Below are positions 23,151-32,274 of a stretch of DNA of 64,000 nt, one piece after another (within the stretch, counting starts at the first letter, position 1; every line of letters begins with the position of its first letter). The notes below the pieces were generated by a model. The model saw only the letters and a list, made by a program, of their open reading frames with translations. It did no database searches and was not told the DNA's origin. Source of the stretch: Seleniivibrio sp. (GTDB lineage: Bacteria; Chrysiogenota; Deferribacteres; Deferribacterales; Geovibrionaceae); the NCBI RefSeq assembly GCF_021209385.1, contig NZ_JAJOIL010000028.1, positions 1 through 64,000 of the forward strand, in the 5' to 3' direction. The position numbers and the translations under genes were made by a program.

Positions 23151-25273
23151 AATGGCCTCAGAAATCCTATACGAATCTTTTTGAGTCCGCCTGCACCTTT
23201 AAAAAAGACGTCGGCGTTTGCTGTGTCGCCGGTGCCTGAAATGGCAACAACCATCCCTTCACCGAATTTTTCATGGAAAACCTTGCCGCCGCTTCTGATT
23301 CCATTAACCTCTTTCGCCGCCGCGGAGGCTTTGCGTTCCTCTTTGATATAATTAGGCGCAGGTCTTTTGGGTGCTGCCGCTTTCATACCCACTATACCCA
23401 TCTCGTCCAGAAAAGTTGAACGGCGCTGAGGCATGCGGTTTCCGTATACCATTCTGGTGGAAGCATATGTCATATGCAGATTCTGCTTTGCGCGGGTTAC
23501 GCCCACATAACAGAGTCTGCGCTCTTCCTCAAGCTGTGCCGGTTCGTCCAGACTGCCCTGAAGAGGAAAGAGACCGTTTTCAAGCCCTGTCAGGAACACA
23601 CTTTCAAACTCAAGTCCCTTTGCCGAGTGGATGGTCATCAGCTTAACGGCGGGCGCGGTATCAGACTCATCAACGGAGGTCGTGATAGCCGTTGCCGCAA
23701 GGAAATCGGATATGGTTCCGTCGGTCAGTGCCTGTTCAAACATAACCGCCGCGTTGTAAAGTTCGTTTATGTTTTCGATGCGCTTTTCGGCTTCGTGTTC
23801 GTCTTCATATCTTTTAATGAACGCCTCATAGTCGGTCATGGTGATTACCAGCTTAACCATATCGCTGATCTTCGGAGTAACAGAGAGTTCCTCGAAAATC
23901 ATCAGATAGGGTTCCATACCCCGTCTCTGGGCGCCGCGCATCTGCGGGAGAAATCTTTTTGAAGCTTCTATAAGGTTTATGCCCTCTTCGGAGGCATAAG
24001 CGGTTATCCCGTCAACTGCGGTTTCGCCGACGCCTCTGGGAGGCGCCTTCAGACTTCTGGCGAATGAAACGGAATCATAAGGATTATCGTAAAGTCTCAG
24101 ATAACTGAGAATATCTTTAATTTCTTTTCTCTGATAGAAACTTATACCGCCAACTACTTTATAGGACAGGTTTAATCTGTTAAGAAAAACCTCAAAGTTA
24201 CGGGACTGGGCGTTTGTTCTGTAAAGAACTGCTATTTCGTCCGCAGGAACTCCTTTGTCGATATATTCCTGAATGTTGCTCACTACAAATTCCGCTTCGG
24301 AGGTTTCGTTTGACACTGGCATAACCTGCACCATGCCGCCCTCTTCCCTGAACGCTTTCAGGTCTTTGCCCTTACGCATACTGTTGTTGCGGATGAGCTC
24401 GTTCGCCGCAGTCAGAATGACTGGGCGGCTTCTGTAGTTCTCCACAAGACGGACTATTTTCGCCGTGGGATAGACGCTGTCGAACTCAAGTATGTTGCGG
24501 ATATCGGCACCGCGCCAGCCGTATATAGACTGGTCGTCGTCACCCACCACACATATGTTGCCATCGGTGCCTGAGAGGATATTAAGGAACATAAACTGGA
24601 TATCGTTCGTATCCTGATACTCATCCACAAGAATATATTTGAACATGTTTCTGTAATACTGGGCAACGTCCGGGTTTTCTCTGAACATCCTGATAGTCAG
24701 AGCCAGCATATCATCGAAATCTATAAAATTCTGTTCTTTAAGTTTCTGCTGATAGACCTTGAACACATCATCCATCATATGGAAAGGATCAGTTCCCGGT
24801 TTCAGGTTGTCAACATAGGCGCGGGTGTTCTTAAAGTTGCTGATGCGCCACATATATTGCTTCGGCGGGTATTTTTTGACGTCGATATTGAAGCCTTTAA
24901 CTATATCGCGGACAACGGAAAGCCTGTCGTCCTGATCCAGAATACCGAAGCCCGCACCCAGACCGATTAGATGTCCGTCCCTGCGCAGAAGGCGCAGACA
25001 GATGGAGTGGAAAGTACCTATCCATATGTCGGAATCCCTTCTGTCCACAAGTTTCAGGATACGTTCCTTCATCTCGCCCGCCGCCTTGTTTGTGAAGGTG
25101 ACGGCAAGTATGTTCTGGGGAGCAACACCGAGATTGTTTATAAGATGCGCGATGCGGTAGGTAATAACCCTTGTTTTTCCGGTTCCGGCTCCTGCCAGAA
25201 CGAGAAGAGGACCTTCCGTCTGTTCCACCGCCGCATATTGTTCACTGTTAAGTTCTTTTGAATAATCAGGCAT
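23147..25273 (-). CDS. uvrD: UvrD/PcrA-type superfamily 1 DNA helicase
   Basis: A 708-residue 3'-5' helicase with the SF1A motifs in order: Q motif LNSEQYAAV, I AGAGTGKT, Ia AVTFTNKAAGEMKER, II LVDEYQDTN, III VVGDDDQSIYGWRGAD, IV VRLVENYRS, V TIHSAKGLEFESVFL and VI LCYVGVTRAK. The C-terminal end (about 660-708) has the VFHEKFGEGMVVAI module found in PcrA. Whether it acts as UvrD or PcrA cannot be told. Repeat family 1 copy B lies 23 bases upstream of the ATG. Confidence 0.95.
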   Translation of the reverse strand: MPDYSKELNSEQYAAVEQTEGPLLVLAGAGTGKTRVITYRIAHLINNLGVAPQNILAVTFTNKAAGEMKERILKLVDRRDSDIWIGTFHSICLRLLRRDGHLIGLGAGFGILDQDDRLSVVRDIVKGFNIDVKKYPPKQYMWRISNFKNTRAYVDNLKPGTDPFHMMDDVFKVYQQKLKEQNFIDFDDMLALTIRMFRENPDVAQYYRNMFKYILVDEYQDTNDIQFMFLNILSGTDGNICVVGDDDQSIYGWRGADIRNILEFDSVYPTAKIVRLVENYRSRPVILTAANELIRNNSMRKGKDLKAFREEGGMVQVMPVSNETSEAEFVVSNIQEYIDKGVPADEIAVLYRTNAQSRNFEVFLNRLNLSYKVVGGISFYQRKEIKDILSYLRLYDNPYDSVSFARSLKAPPRGVGETAVDGITAYASEEGINLIEASKRFLPQMRGAQRRGMEPYLMIFEELSVTPKISDMVKLVITMTDYEAFIKRYEDEHEAEKRIENINELYNAAVMFEQALTDGTISDFLAATAITTSVDESDTAPAVKLMTIHSAKGLEFESVFLTGLENGLFPLQGSLDEPAQLEEERRLCYVGVTRAKQNLHMTYASTRMVYGNRMPQRRSTFLDEMGIVGMKAAAPKRPAPNYIKEERKASAAAKEVNGIRSGGKVFHEKFGEGMVVAISGTGDTANADVFFKGAGGLKKIRIGFLRPL

Positions 25274-25296
25274 GTATATCCTCAGAGGATTAATGT

Positions 25297-25366
25297 AAAT
25301 CCCCCTTAATCCCCCTTTGTCAAAGGGGGAGACACCTCTTATAAAAGGGAGGTCGGGAGGGATTTT
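25297..25366. repeat. Palindromic intergenic repeat, family 1, copy B
   Basis: Begins AAATCCCCCTTAATCCCCCT, contains the hairpin CCCCCTTT/AAAGGGGG and a weaker one around CCTCTTATAAAAGGGAGG, and ends GGGAGGGATTTT. It is about 70 bases long and is the reverse complement of copy C in layout. It lies between the Nudix gene and the helicase gene. Confidence 0.8.
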
Positions 25367-25382
25367 ATCTGAAATTTGTTAA

Positions 25383-25919
25383 TCAATATCCTTTTGCCCT
25401 GAAAACGCCGTACGCCGCAAGAGGGATGCTGTGTGCGATCCTCCCGTCGGCTATCATGGCATCCAGTTCCTGTCTTGTCACCTCGACAGGCTCTATATCC
25501 TCGAAAGGGTCAAGGTTCAGTTCCTTCACCTTTTCGCAGTCACTGGCAACATAAGCATAGCAGAAATTGTCCATAAAAGCCGGATTAGGGCGTATCTTTG
25601 ACAAAAGCGTCAGACCGCCTGCAAATCCTGTCTCCTCCGTCAGCTCGCGAAGGGCGCCTGTATCGGCATCCTCACCCGCTTCCAGAGCGCCGCCCGGAAA
25701 TTCGTATGTGACCTCTCCGGTGGCGATGCGGAACTGTTTTACAAGGATAAACTTCCCCTCTTTCGTGATGGGGATGATCACAGCCCAGTCCTTCATGCTG
25801 ACAACGGTGAAAGTCCCCGTCTGTCCGTTCTTTGAAAAGTGATAGTCGCGATGCTCTATCTTAAGAACGACGTCTTTGAACTTCTCACGTCTGTCTTTCA
25901 GGGTCCAGTGCTGTTTCAT
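25383..25919 (-). CDS. Nudix hydrolase, ADP-ribose-pyrophosphatase-like
   Basis: A 178-residue protein with a complete Nudix box, GALEAGEDADTGALRELTEETGF (the stretch GX5EX7REUXEEXGU split here at residues about 88-110 of the chain). The following pattern, a proline about 15 residues after the box (IRPNPAFMDN), is seen in ADP-ribose and related NDP-sugar hydrolases. The N-terminus WTLKDRREKFKDVVLKIEHR is also typical. The substrate is inferred, not shown. It starts 1 base after the stop codon of the upstream gene, so the two share a transcript. Confidence 0.85.
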   Translation of the reverse strand: MKQHWTLKDRREKFKDVVLKIEHRDYHFSKNGQTGTFTVVSMKDWAVIIPITKEGKFILVKQFRIATGEVTYEFPGGALEAGEDADTGALRELTEETGFAGGLTLLSKIRPNPAFMDNFCYAYVASDCEKVKELNLDPFEDIEPVEVTRQELDAMIADGRIAHSIPLAAYGVFRAKGY

Positions 25920-25920
25920 A

Positions 25921-26250
25921 TCAGAGTATAAGTCCGCTGTCTGATGAACCGCCGCCGAAACCGCCGAGGTTTCCTGCTATTTTGATGTTTGATTTTGTTT
26001 CAACATATTTGTTCGCAAGGTCTGCGGGAGTATCTTTATATTCGTATACAACATGGTCAAGTCTGATGCTGCCGCGCACTTCGTCTTCAAAGGGAAAACC
26101 GAAAGGTACGATGGCTATCTGAAGCGAGCCTGTATGCGTGGGCATAGCCTGAACAAGAACAACGTCTTTGCAAACGCCTGCCTCTTCGTCTTTGATACCT
26201 ATTATGGTCTCGCCTGAAACCAGTTTTGCAAACATTATATTATCAACCAT
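25921..26250 (-). CDS. Conserved small protein of unknown function, possibly Sm-like fold
   Basis: A 109-residue protein I do not recognise with certainty. Its beta-rich N-terminal part (MFAKLVSGETIIGIKDEE, then VCKDVVLVQAMPTHTG) resembles small Sm/Hfq-like beta-barrel proteins found in phages and bacteria. The C-terminal tail is glycine-rich (GNLGGFGGGSSDSG), as in disordered linkers. There is no signal peptide. GGAG lies 8 bases before ATG. It is co-transcribed with the Nudix hydrolase. Confidence 0.65.
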   Translation of the reverse strand: MVDNIMFAKLVSGETIIGIKDEEAGVCKDVVLVQAMPTHTGSLQIAIVPFGFPFEDEVRGSIRLDHVVYEYKDTPADLANKYVETKSNIKIAGNLGGFGGGSSDSGLIL

Positions 26251-26406
26251 TGCTATTCTCCTTTTTTGCCTTTCAAATGGAGAAATACTGTATCACATCA
26301 AAAAAAAATATTCAGCATAAAATATCTCAAAACACTGGAAAATATGATAAAAAGCCTTATATTTTCTGAAAATGGTTTTCAATAGGCGGACATGGACTTT
26401 TTCTTA

Positions 26407-26435
26407 TTGACAATAGCCTGCTTACACCTTATTAA
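26407..26435 (+). promoter_or_regulatory. Promoter of the ferredoxin gene
   Basis: TTGACA, a 17-base spacer and TATTAA, 30 bases before the ferredoxin ATG. Confidence 0.75.
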
Positions 26436-26443
26436 AGCCTTAG

Positions 26444-26632
<189 letters not shown>

Positions 26633-26659
26633 TTAACGGCAAAAAACGAATTTTCATAT

Positions 26660-26687
26660 AGCCCTGTGTAACGCAGGGCTTTATTTT
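26660..26687 (+). terminator. Rho-independent terminator of the ferredoxin gene
   Basis: GCCCTG, a 7-base loop and CAGGGC, followed by TTTATTTT. Confidence 0.88.
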
Positions 26688-26716
26688 AAATATAAATACT
26701 ACAGGACAGCTAGGAT

Positions 26717-27382
26717 ATGGGAATAATAGGAACGGTCAGAGAAGAGATACAAACTGTTTTTGAACGCGATCCGGCGGCAAAGAGCAAGATAGAAATTCTG
26801 CTCTGCTATCCCGGACTTCACGCCATGATATTTTACAGGGCGGCGCACTGGTTCTGGATGCGGAAAATGTTCCTCATAGGAAGAGTATTATCACACACCG
26901 GAAGATTTTTCACCGGAATTGAGATACACCCGGGCGCAACCATTGGAAAAAGGTTTTTCATAGACCACGGAATGGGCGTTGTAATAGGCGAAACGGCAGA
27001 GGTCGGCAACGACGTAACAATATATCAGGGAGTGACACTCGGCGGGGTAAGCCTTGAAAAAAAGAAGCGCCACCCCACCGTGGAAGACAATGTTGTCATC
27101 GGTTCAGGTGCAAAGATTCTGGGTTCCTTCACAGTACATAAAAACGCAAAGATAGGATCAAACTCCGTTGTGGTAAAGGAAGTCCCCGAAGACGCCACAG
27201 TTGTCGGCATCCCGGGCAAGATCGTCACCAACGGAAAAGAGCAGTCCGCAAAGTTCGACCACAACCTTCTGCCCGACCCGGTGGCAAGAACAATAACAGA
27301 TATGGCGACAAGAATGTGCCATATGGAATCCGAGATAAACAATCTCAAAAAAAAGCTGGAACTGTATGAAAATAACGACTAA
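26717..27382 (+). CDS. cysE: Serine O-acetyltransferase
   Basis: A 221-residue left-handed beta-helix acetyltransferase. The N-terminal helical part ([22 protein letters not shown]) leads into hexapeptide repeats: [40 protein letters not shown] and TLGG. The His of IDHGMG is the catalytic base in CysE. It makes O-acetylserine from serine and acetyl-CoA, the first step of cysteine synthesis. The C-terminus runs on as a short coiled coil ([14 protein letters not shown]). It overlaps the Rrf2 gene by 17 bases. Confidence 0.94.
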   Translation: MGIIGTVREEIQTVFERDPAAKSKIEILLCYPGLHAMIFYRAAHWFWMRKMFLIGRVLSHTGRFFTGIEIHPGATIGKRFFIDHGMGVVIGETAEVGNDVTIYQGVTLGGVSLEKKKRHPTVEDNVVIGSGAKILGSFTVHKNAKIGSNSVVVKEVPEDATVVGIPGKIVTNGKEQSAKFDHNLLPDPVARTITDMATRMCHMESEINNLKKKLELYENND

Positions 27383-27797
27383 AAGCAGGTATGCAATCCG
27401 CTCCATATTTGCGCTGGTACTGCTCGGCGGCGACGAAAGACCCGTCACCCTGACACAGATAGCAGAACACGAGGATATCTCGCGCAAATATCTGGAACAG
27501 ATATTCATAAAGCTCAAAAAGAGCGGCATTGTTGAAGGCTCAAGGGGCGCACAGGGAGGATATATCCTCGCGAAACCGGCAAAAATGATCACTCTCAAGG
27601 AGGTCATATACGCCATGGACGGTCCCGTTTCGGTATCCGACTGCACCAACGAAAGCGTATGCTGCAATTTCGACAACTGCGGCATAAACTGGCTTTGGAG
27701 CGGGCTGAAAAAAACTGTGGACAATTACCTTGAGAATATTACTATATATGACCTAAAGAGACAGGCAACAGGAGGGAATAATGTCAATTTATCTTGA
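27366..27797 (+). CDS. Rrf2-family regulator (IscR/CymR-like)
   Basis: A 143-residue Rrf2 protein. Its winged helix reads [39 protein letters not shown] and [14 protein letters not shown]. The effector loop has cysteines at [14 protein letters not shown], spaced much like the three cluster ligands of IscR, so it may sense an Fe-S cluster. CymR-type Rrf2 proteins, which control cysteine metabolism, lack such cysteines. It lies between cysE and a cysteine desulfurase, overlapping both by 17 bases, so regulation of this operon is likely. Confidence 0.88.
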   Translation: MKITTKSRYAIRSIFALVLLGGDERPVTLTQIAEHEDISRKYLEQIFIKLKKSGIVEGSRGAQGGYILAKPAKMITLKEVIYAMDGPVSVSDCTNESVCCNFDNCGINWLWSGLKKTVDNYLENITIYDLKRQATGGNNVNLS

Positions 27798-28935
27798 CTA
27801 CAGCGCAACCACGCCGATAGACCCGCGGGTCTTTGAAGCGATGATCCCATATTTCAAAGAAAAATTCGCCAACCCTTCCAGCATCCACTCGCTCGGACGC
27901 ATCGTCCGCGAGGATGTGGACAAAGCCCGCGCCACAATAGCAAGATCCATCGGTGCGGAACCCCATGAAATTATCTTCACCGCCAGCGGTTCCTCTTCGG
28001 ACAACATGGCGATCAGAAGCATAGCGGAGAAATTCGCAGACAGGGGCAAGCACATAATCACATGCGCGATAGAGCACAAAGCAGTTCTTCAAACCTGCAA
28101 GTATCTGGAAAAACACGGATATGAAGTGACCTATCTTCCTGTGGATAAGGATGGTTTGGTGAGTGTTGAGGATTTCAAAAGTGCCATCAGACGCGACACT
28201 ATCCTCGTTTCAATTATGCTTGTAAACAACGAGATCGGCTCAGTTCAGCCAATCCGTGAGATATCCGAAATAGCCAAAAAACACCAGATATTCGTCCACA
28301 CCGACGCCGTTCAGGCGATGGGTAAGATGAAAATCGACGTCGGCGAACTCGGAGTAGACCTGCTCACCTTTTCCGGACACAAAATATGCGCACCCAAAGG
28401 CATCGGCGTTCTTTATGTAGACGAAAACCTGAAAGACGACATGATCCCCCTTGTTTTCGGCGGAAGTCAGGAATTCGGACTGAGAGCCGGAACAGAAAAC
28501 GTACCGAATATCATCGGTCTTGCAAAAGCCTGTGAAATAGTCACCGAGGAACTTGACGAAGAAGCGGCACGCATCAGACATCTGCGCGACCTTTTTGAGA
28601 ACAGGATACTCAGCGAAATTCCACAGACATATGTGAACGGCAGCAGAGAAAAGAGAGTTTGCAGCGTTTCAAATATCGCTTTTAAATTCATAGAGGCGGA
28701 AGCGCTCATGATATATGCTGACGAGATATGCTGTTCCACAGGAAGCGCGTGTACGTCCGAAAGCGTGGACGCGTCCCACGTTCTTTACGCCATCGGAGTC
28801 GATCCGGTCGATCTCCACGGTTCCATCCGTTTCAGCTTCGGCAGATTCAATACCGAAGAAGAGGTTAACCGTGCGGTGGACATGATAAAGGACAGCGTGG
28901 TAAAACTGCGCGCCATGTCTCCCCTTGCTCAATAA
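27781..28935 (+). CDS. Cysteine desulfurase (NifS/IscS family)
   Basis: A 384-residue PLP enzyme. It has [34 protein letters not shown] (His at the PLP ring), VHTDAVQAMGKM, the PLP lysine in FSGHKICAPKGIGVLYV, and the catalytic-Cys loop CCSTGSACTSESVDASHVL. The short loop with the active Cys resembles class I NifS/IscS. It turns cysteine into alanine and a persulfide for Fe-S assembly. No iscU or nifU scaffold follows. It overlaps the Rrf2 gene by 17 bases and the MFS gene by 11 bases. Confidence 0.93.
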   Translation: MSIYLDYSATTPIDPRVFEAMIPYFKEKFANPSSIHSLGRIVREDVDKARATIARSIGAEPHEIIFTASGSSSDNMAIRSIAEKFADRGKHIITCAIEHKAVLQTCKYLEKHGYEVTYLPVDKDGLVSVEDFKSAIRRDTILVSIMLVNNEIGSVQPIREISEIAKKHQIFVHTDAVQAMGKMKIDVGELGVDLLTFSGHKICAPKGIGVLYVDENLKDDMIPLVFGGSQEFGLRAGTENVPNIIGLAKACEIVTEELDEEAARIRHLRDLFENRILSEIPQTYVNGSREKRVCSVSNIAFKFIEAEALMIYADEICCSTGSACTSESVDASHVLYAIGVDPVDLHGSIRFSFGRFNTEEEVNRAVDMIKDSVVKLRAMSPLAQ

Positions 28936-30106
28936 CGATTCCACAGATAAAGCGGCGGCGCGGGACAGATATCTGATACCCGTGCTTGCCGCGTATTATT
29001 TTCTTCACTACAGCACTCTGGGGATAATCTATCCCTATTTCGGATTCTATTTCAAACAAATGGGTTACACAGGAACGGAAATCGGAATCTTCCTGTCCAT
29101 TCTTCCTGTTGTCTCTTTCACCTGCACAAGCCTCTGGGCGGACATTTTCACAAGGGTTAAACGGCGCAGGCTCTTCATGGTGACAGGCATACTGGTTTCC
29201 TCCTTCGCACTTGTACCCATATACTTTATCCACAGCAAGCCGCTGACGGCAGTCCTTCTGGCGGTCTTTGCCTTTGCCCGCACAGGAATACTTCCGGTTA
29301 TAGACAGTTTCGCATCGTCACTTAACGACCGTATGCCATACGGCAGGGTTCGCATTTACGGGTCTGCCGGATTTATACTGACTTCAACTGCGACAGGCTT
29401 CTTTTTCGACAGCTTCGGCGCGGGTGCTTTCATACTGCTTTATACTTTTTTCAGTCTTCTTTCGGTTTTTCCCGCACTGCTTGCGGATTATGACACAAGC
29501 CTTTTCAAACCGAGGGAAAGGAGTGAAAAACGCCTCAGTCCTGAATTAAAAATATTCTTCGCAGGCGTCACCATATATCTGTCGTCATACGCTTTTTTAA
29601 GCAATTTCTTCAACATAAAGGTCGCAGAGGCAGGATTCGGTCAGACCTATGCGGGATATATGTGGACGGTGGGCGTTCTTGCTGAAATGTTCTTCATGTA
29701 CAATCAGGAACGTGTGCTGAAAGTCATGCGCGTGGAATACATCATGATAATCTCCATGCTTCTGGGCGGCGTTCGATATTTCGCAACGGCAATGACCGAT
29801 TCGCTTTTCCTTCTGTTCATCTTCTCCGCTTTCCACGGGTTCGCTTACGGAACCTTCCACATAAGCATCATGAAATTTTTCCGCACAAAACTGCCGGAAG
29901 GGTTGAGACTTAAGGCGCAGACAATTTACTCCGGCGTGGGCTACGGGCTTGGAACTGTCATCGGGTCGTTCATATCCGGCATGGTATATGATCACATGGG
30001 ATTGAAACCTGTTTTCTTCACCGCATTTTTCTTTTGTATCGCCGGTGCATCTGTAATATATTGGTACATGGGCATAGAGGAGAAAAATGGCAGCAAACAA
30101 GGTTGA
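28925..30106 (+). CDS. Major facilitator superfamily transporter (MFS_1-like, LacY/HcaT-type)
   Basis: A 393-residue protein with about twelve TM helices. Helix 1 reads LIPVLAAYYFLHYSTLGIIY, followed by FYFKQMGYTGTEIGIFLS, the start seen in the LacY/NupG/HcaT-like MFS branch. The first charged loop is LWADIFTRVKRRR. The apparent start is TTG at 28925, inside the end of the desulfurase gene; no ATG is available before helix 1. The substrate is unknown. Its position after cysE-iscR-iscS might mean a sulfur compound or amino acid, but that is only context. Confidence 0.88.
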   Translation: MLNNDSTDKAAARDRYLIPVLAAYYFLHYSTLGIIYPYFGFYFKQMGYTGTEIGIFLSILPVVSFTCTSLWADIFTRVKRRRLFMVTGILVSSFALVPIYFIHSKPLTAVLLAVFAFARTGILPVIDSFASSLNDRMPYGRVRIYGSAGFILTSTATGFFFDSFGAGAFILLYTFFSLLSVFPALLADYDTSLFKPRERSEKRLSPELKIFFAGVTIYLSSYAFLSNFFNIKVAEAGFGQTYAGYMWTVGVLAEMFFMYNQERVLKVMRVEYIMIISMLLGGVRYFATAMTDSLFLLFIFSAFHGFAYGTFHISIMKFFRTKLPEGLRLKAQTIYSGVGYGLGTVIGSFISGMVYDHMGLKPVFFTAFFFCIAGASVIYWYMGIEEKNGSKQG

Positions 30107-30344
30107 TACGCTCCTTGCGGAGCTTGAAACACTGGCACAGCAGCTTGGCATACGCCTTCGGTACGAATCCACCAGGGCAAAGGGCGGACTCTGTCAGGTT
30201 GACGGAAAATTTCAGTTCATTCTGGACAGAAAGGCGGCGAAGGATTTTCGACTGCTTATGCTGGCGCGCGCCATAAAAACTTTCGATCTTTCAAACATGT
30301 ACATAAGCCCGAAACTGCGGGAGTATCTTGATGAAGAGGTCTGA
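30087..30344 (+). CDS. Conserved small protein of unknown function
   Basis: An 85-residue soluble protein: a helical start (KVDTLLAELETLAQQLGIRL), a beta-hairpin with GGLCQVDGKFQFILDRKA, then helices ending SPKLREYLDEEV. I do not recognise a named domain. Its ATG has GGAG ahead and lies 20 bases inside the MFS gene. It overlaps nth by 14 bases, so it is translated as part of the operon. The strict overlap on both sides supports it as real. Confidence 0.75.
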   Translation: MAANKVDTLLAELETLAQQLGIRLRYESTRAKGGLCQVDGKFQFILDRKAAKDFRLLMLARAIKTFDLSNMYISPKLREYLDEEV

Positions 30345-30990
30345 CATAAAGGCGGTATACGACCTTCTGGAAAAAGCGTATATCGAGATGGACGAACCCT
30401 CCGTTACAAAAATATCCAAACAGACGAAACGTGACCCGTTTCGGGTTCTGGTGAGCTGTCTCATCAGCCTGCGCACAAAGGATGAAGTGACGCTGGCATC
30501 ATCGGAAAAACTTTTCGCAAAGGCGGACAACCCCGCAGATATGATTAAACTTTCTGAAGAGGAAATAGCAAAACTGATCTATCCGGCAGGGTTTTACAAA
30601 ACAAAAGCAAAAACAATTATAAACATTTGTCATATATTAATAAACGAGTTCAATTCAAAAGTTCCTGACGATATAGACACCCTTGTCACCCTGAAAGGCG
30701 TGGGCAGAAAAACCGCAAATCTTGTAATCGTAGAGGGTTACGGCGAACCGGCAGTGTGTGTTGATACTCATGTTCACCGTATTTTTAACCGATTAGGGTA
30801 TGTGAAGACAAAAACGCCCGAAAAAACGGAAACCGAACTGCGCAAATATCTCCCGAAAGAGTACTGGATACGCATAAACGAGATACTTGTGGCATACGGA
30901 CGGGAGATATGCAGACCCGTGTCGCCCCGTTGTTCCGCTTGCGGGCTTGACAGCTTTTGTGATAAGAACGGCGTAACAACACGGAGGTAG
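30331..30990 (+). CDS. nth: Endonuclease III
   Basis: A 219-residue DNA glycosylase/AP lyase. It has the helix-hairpin-helix LKGVGRKTANLVI, the catalytic Asp loop VCVDTHVHRIFNRLG and the C-terminal [4Fe-4S] motif C-X6-C-X2-C-X5-C (CRPVSPRCSACGLDSFC). The Lys of the active site falls in TLKGVGRKTAN. It removes oxidised pyrimidines. The ATG at 30331 is preferred to the adjacent TTG. Confidence 0.95.
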   Translation: MKRSDIKAVYDLLEKAYIEMDEPSVTKISKQTKRDPFRVLVSCLISLRTKDEVTLASSEKLFAKADNPADMIKLSEEEIAKLIYPAGFYKTKAKTIINICHILINEFNSKVPDDIDTLVTLKGVGRKTANLVIVEGYGEPAVCVDTHVHRIFNRLGYVKTKTPEKTETELRKYLPKEYWIRINEILVAYGREICRPVSPRCSACGLDSFCDKNGVTTRR

Positions 30991-30991
30991 T

Positions 30992-31450
30992 ATGCGTCAG
31001 CACAATATAGATGAAACAGACAAGCTGATACTGAACATGCTTGTGAAGAATGCCAGAACATCTTATGCGGACATTGCAAAAGCGGCGGATATGAAATCGC
31101 CGTCCGTCATAGACAGGATAAAAAGGCTTGAAACACTTGGCATAGTGAGAAATTACACTGTCGATATCGACTATAAACAGCTCGGTTACGACGTTATCGC
31201 CTTCATAGGCATCTCCATTGACAATGCGAAACACATCGACGATTTCGAGATAACCATACAGAATCTGGACGAAGATATTCTCGGCTGTCACCATGTCACA
31301 GGCGACTTCACCTTCCTTCTGCACGTTGTTACAAAAAATACGGATTCCCTCTCCCGCCTTATAAAAAAGATACGCAACGTTCAGGGCGTGGACAAGACAA
31401 ACACAATTCTGGTGTTCTCCACCAAGCTCGATAAAAAGAGACCCGTATGA
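30992..31450 (+). CDS. Lrp/AsnC-family transcriptional regulator
   Basis: A 152-residue protein with an N-terminal helix-turn-helix (LVKNARTSYADIAKAADMKS, PSVIDRIKRLETLGIV) and a RAM ligand-binding domain (VIAFIGISIDNAKHIDDFEI, then CHHVTGDFTFLLHVVTKNTD). Lrp-family proteins respond to amino acids. It starts 1 base after nth and overlaps the next gene by 4 bases. GGAGG lies before ATG. Confidence 0.94.
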   Translation: MRQHNIDETDKLILNMLVKNARTSYADIAKAADMKSPSVIDRIKRLETLGIVRNYTVDIDYKQLGYDVIAFIGISIDNAKHIDDFEITIQNLDEDILGCHHVTGDFTFLLHVVTKNTDSLSRLIKKIRNVQGVDKTNTILVFSTKLDKKRPV

Positions 31451-32211
31451 GATTCAGTGTCGTCATCCCCGTTTACAACAGAACAGACACGCTACGCACG
31501 GCGATTGAATCCGTTCTTTGTCAGACGTTCAAAGACTATGAAATAATAGTTGTGGATGACGGTTCCGACCTTTCCGTTGCACATTGTCTCAGACCGTATA
31601 TGGGACTGATAAACTACATCAGACACGACAGAAATCAGGGTGTCAGCGCCGCACGCAACACAGGAATCCGCGCCGCAAAGGGAGACTACATAGCGTTTCT
31701 GGACTCCGACGACGTATGGCTGCCCACAAAACTGCAAAAGCAGAACGACATTTTCGACAAAGGCTGGCTGTTCTGCTTCACAGACGAGTTCTGGTACAAA
31801 ACCGACAGGTTCGTGAACCAGACTGACAAGCACGCGAAATACGGCGGTCAGGTTTTTTCAAAACTTCTGGACATGTGCCGCATGAGCCCGTCGTCAACAG
31901 CGATGCACAGAAGTGTGTTTATGTCGTGCGGTTTTTTCGACAGCAATATGCGCGTCTGTGAAGATTATGACCTCTGGCTGCGCATCTCCGCAAAGCATCA
32001 CATCCACTTCATTCAGGAAAAACTGATAATCCGCAGAGCCGTAACTGACGATCAGTTAAGCAAAAATATAATGTTTATAGAATCCATCAGACTGGTTTCT
32101 CTCGCCAGACTTGTGCGGTGCAAAAAACTGACACTGGCTCAGAAAAAAGCCGCGATGAATGAAATAAGCAGAAAATTCGATATAGTGCAGAGCGGTATAA
32201 AACGGTTTTAA
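31447..32211 (+). CDS. Family 2 glycosyltransferase
   Basis: A 254-residue GT-A fold enzyme: FSVVIPVYNRTDTLRTAIES, IIVVDDGSDLS (nucleotide binding), NQGVSAARNTGIRAAKGDYI and the DXD-type motif FLDSDDVWLP. CEDYDLWLRI resembles the acceptor-side ED motif. It could act in surface polysaccharide or LPS synthesis; sugar and acceptor are unknown. It ends the overlapping run that begins with cysE, and is far from the polysaccharide cluster. Confidence 0.9.
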   Translation: MRFSVVIPVYNRTDTLRTAIESVLCQTFKDYEIIVVDDGSDLSVAHCLRPYMGLINYIRHDRNQGVSAARNTGIRAAKGDYIAFLDSDDVWLPTKLQKQNDIFDKGWLFCFTDEFWYKTDRFVNQTDKHAKYGGQVFSKLLDMCRMSPSSTAMHRSVFMSCGFFDSNMRVCEDYDLWLRISAKHHIHFIQEKLIIRRAVTDDQLSKNIMFIESIRLVSLARLVRCKKLTLAQKKAAMNEISRKFDIVQSGIKRF

Positions 32212-32274
32212 TTCTTGCAATATAGGGGGTTTATATGTATGCTGAAATATTCACTACAATAAAAAGGCAGCCCT

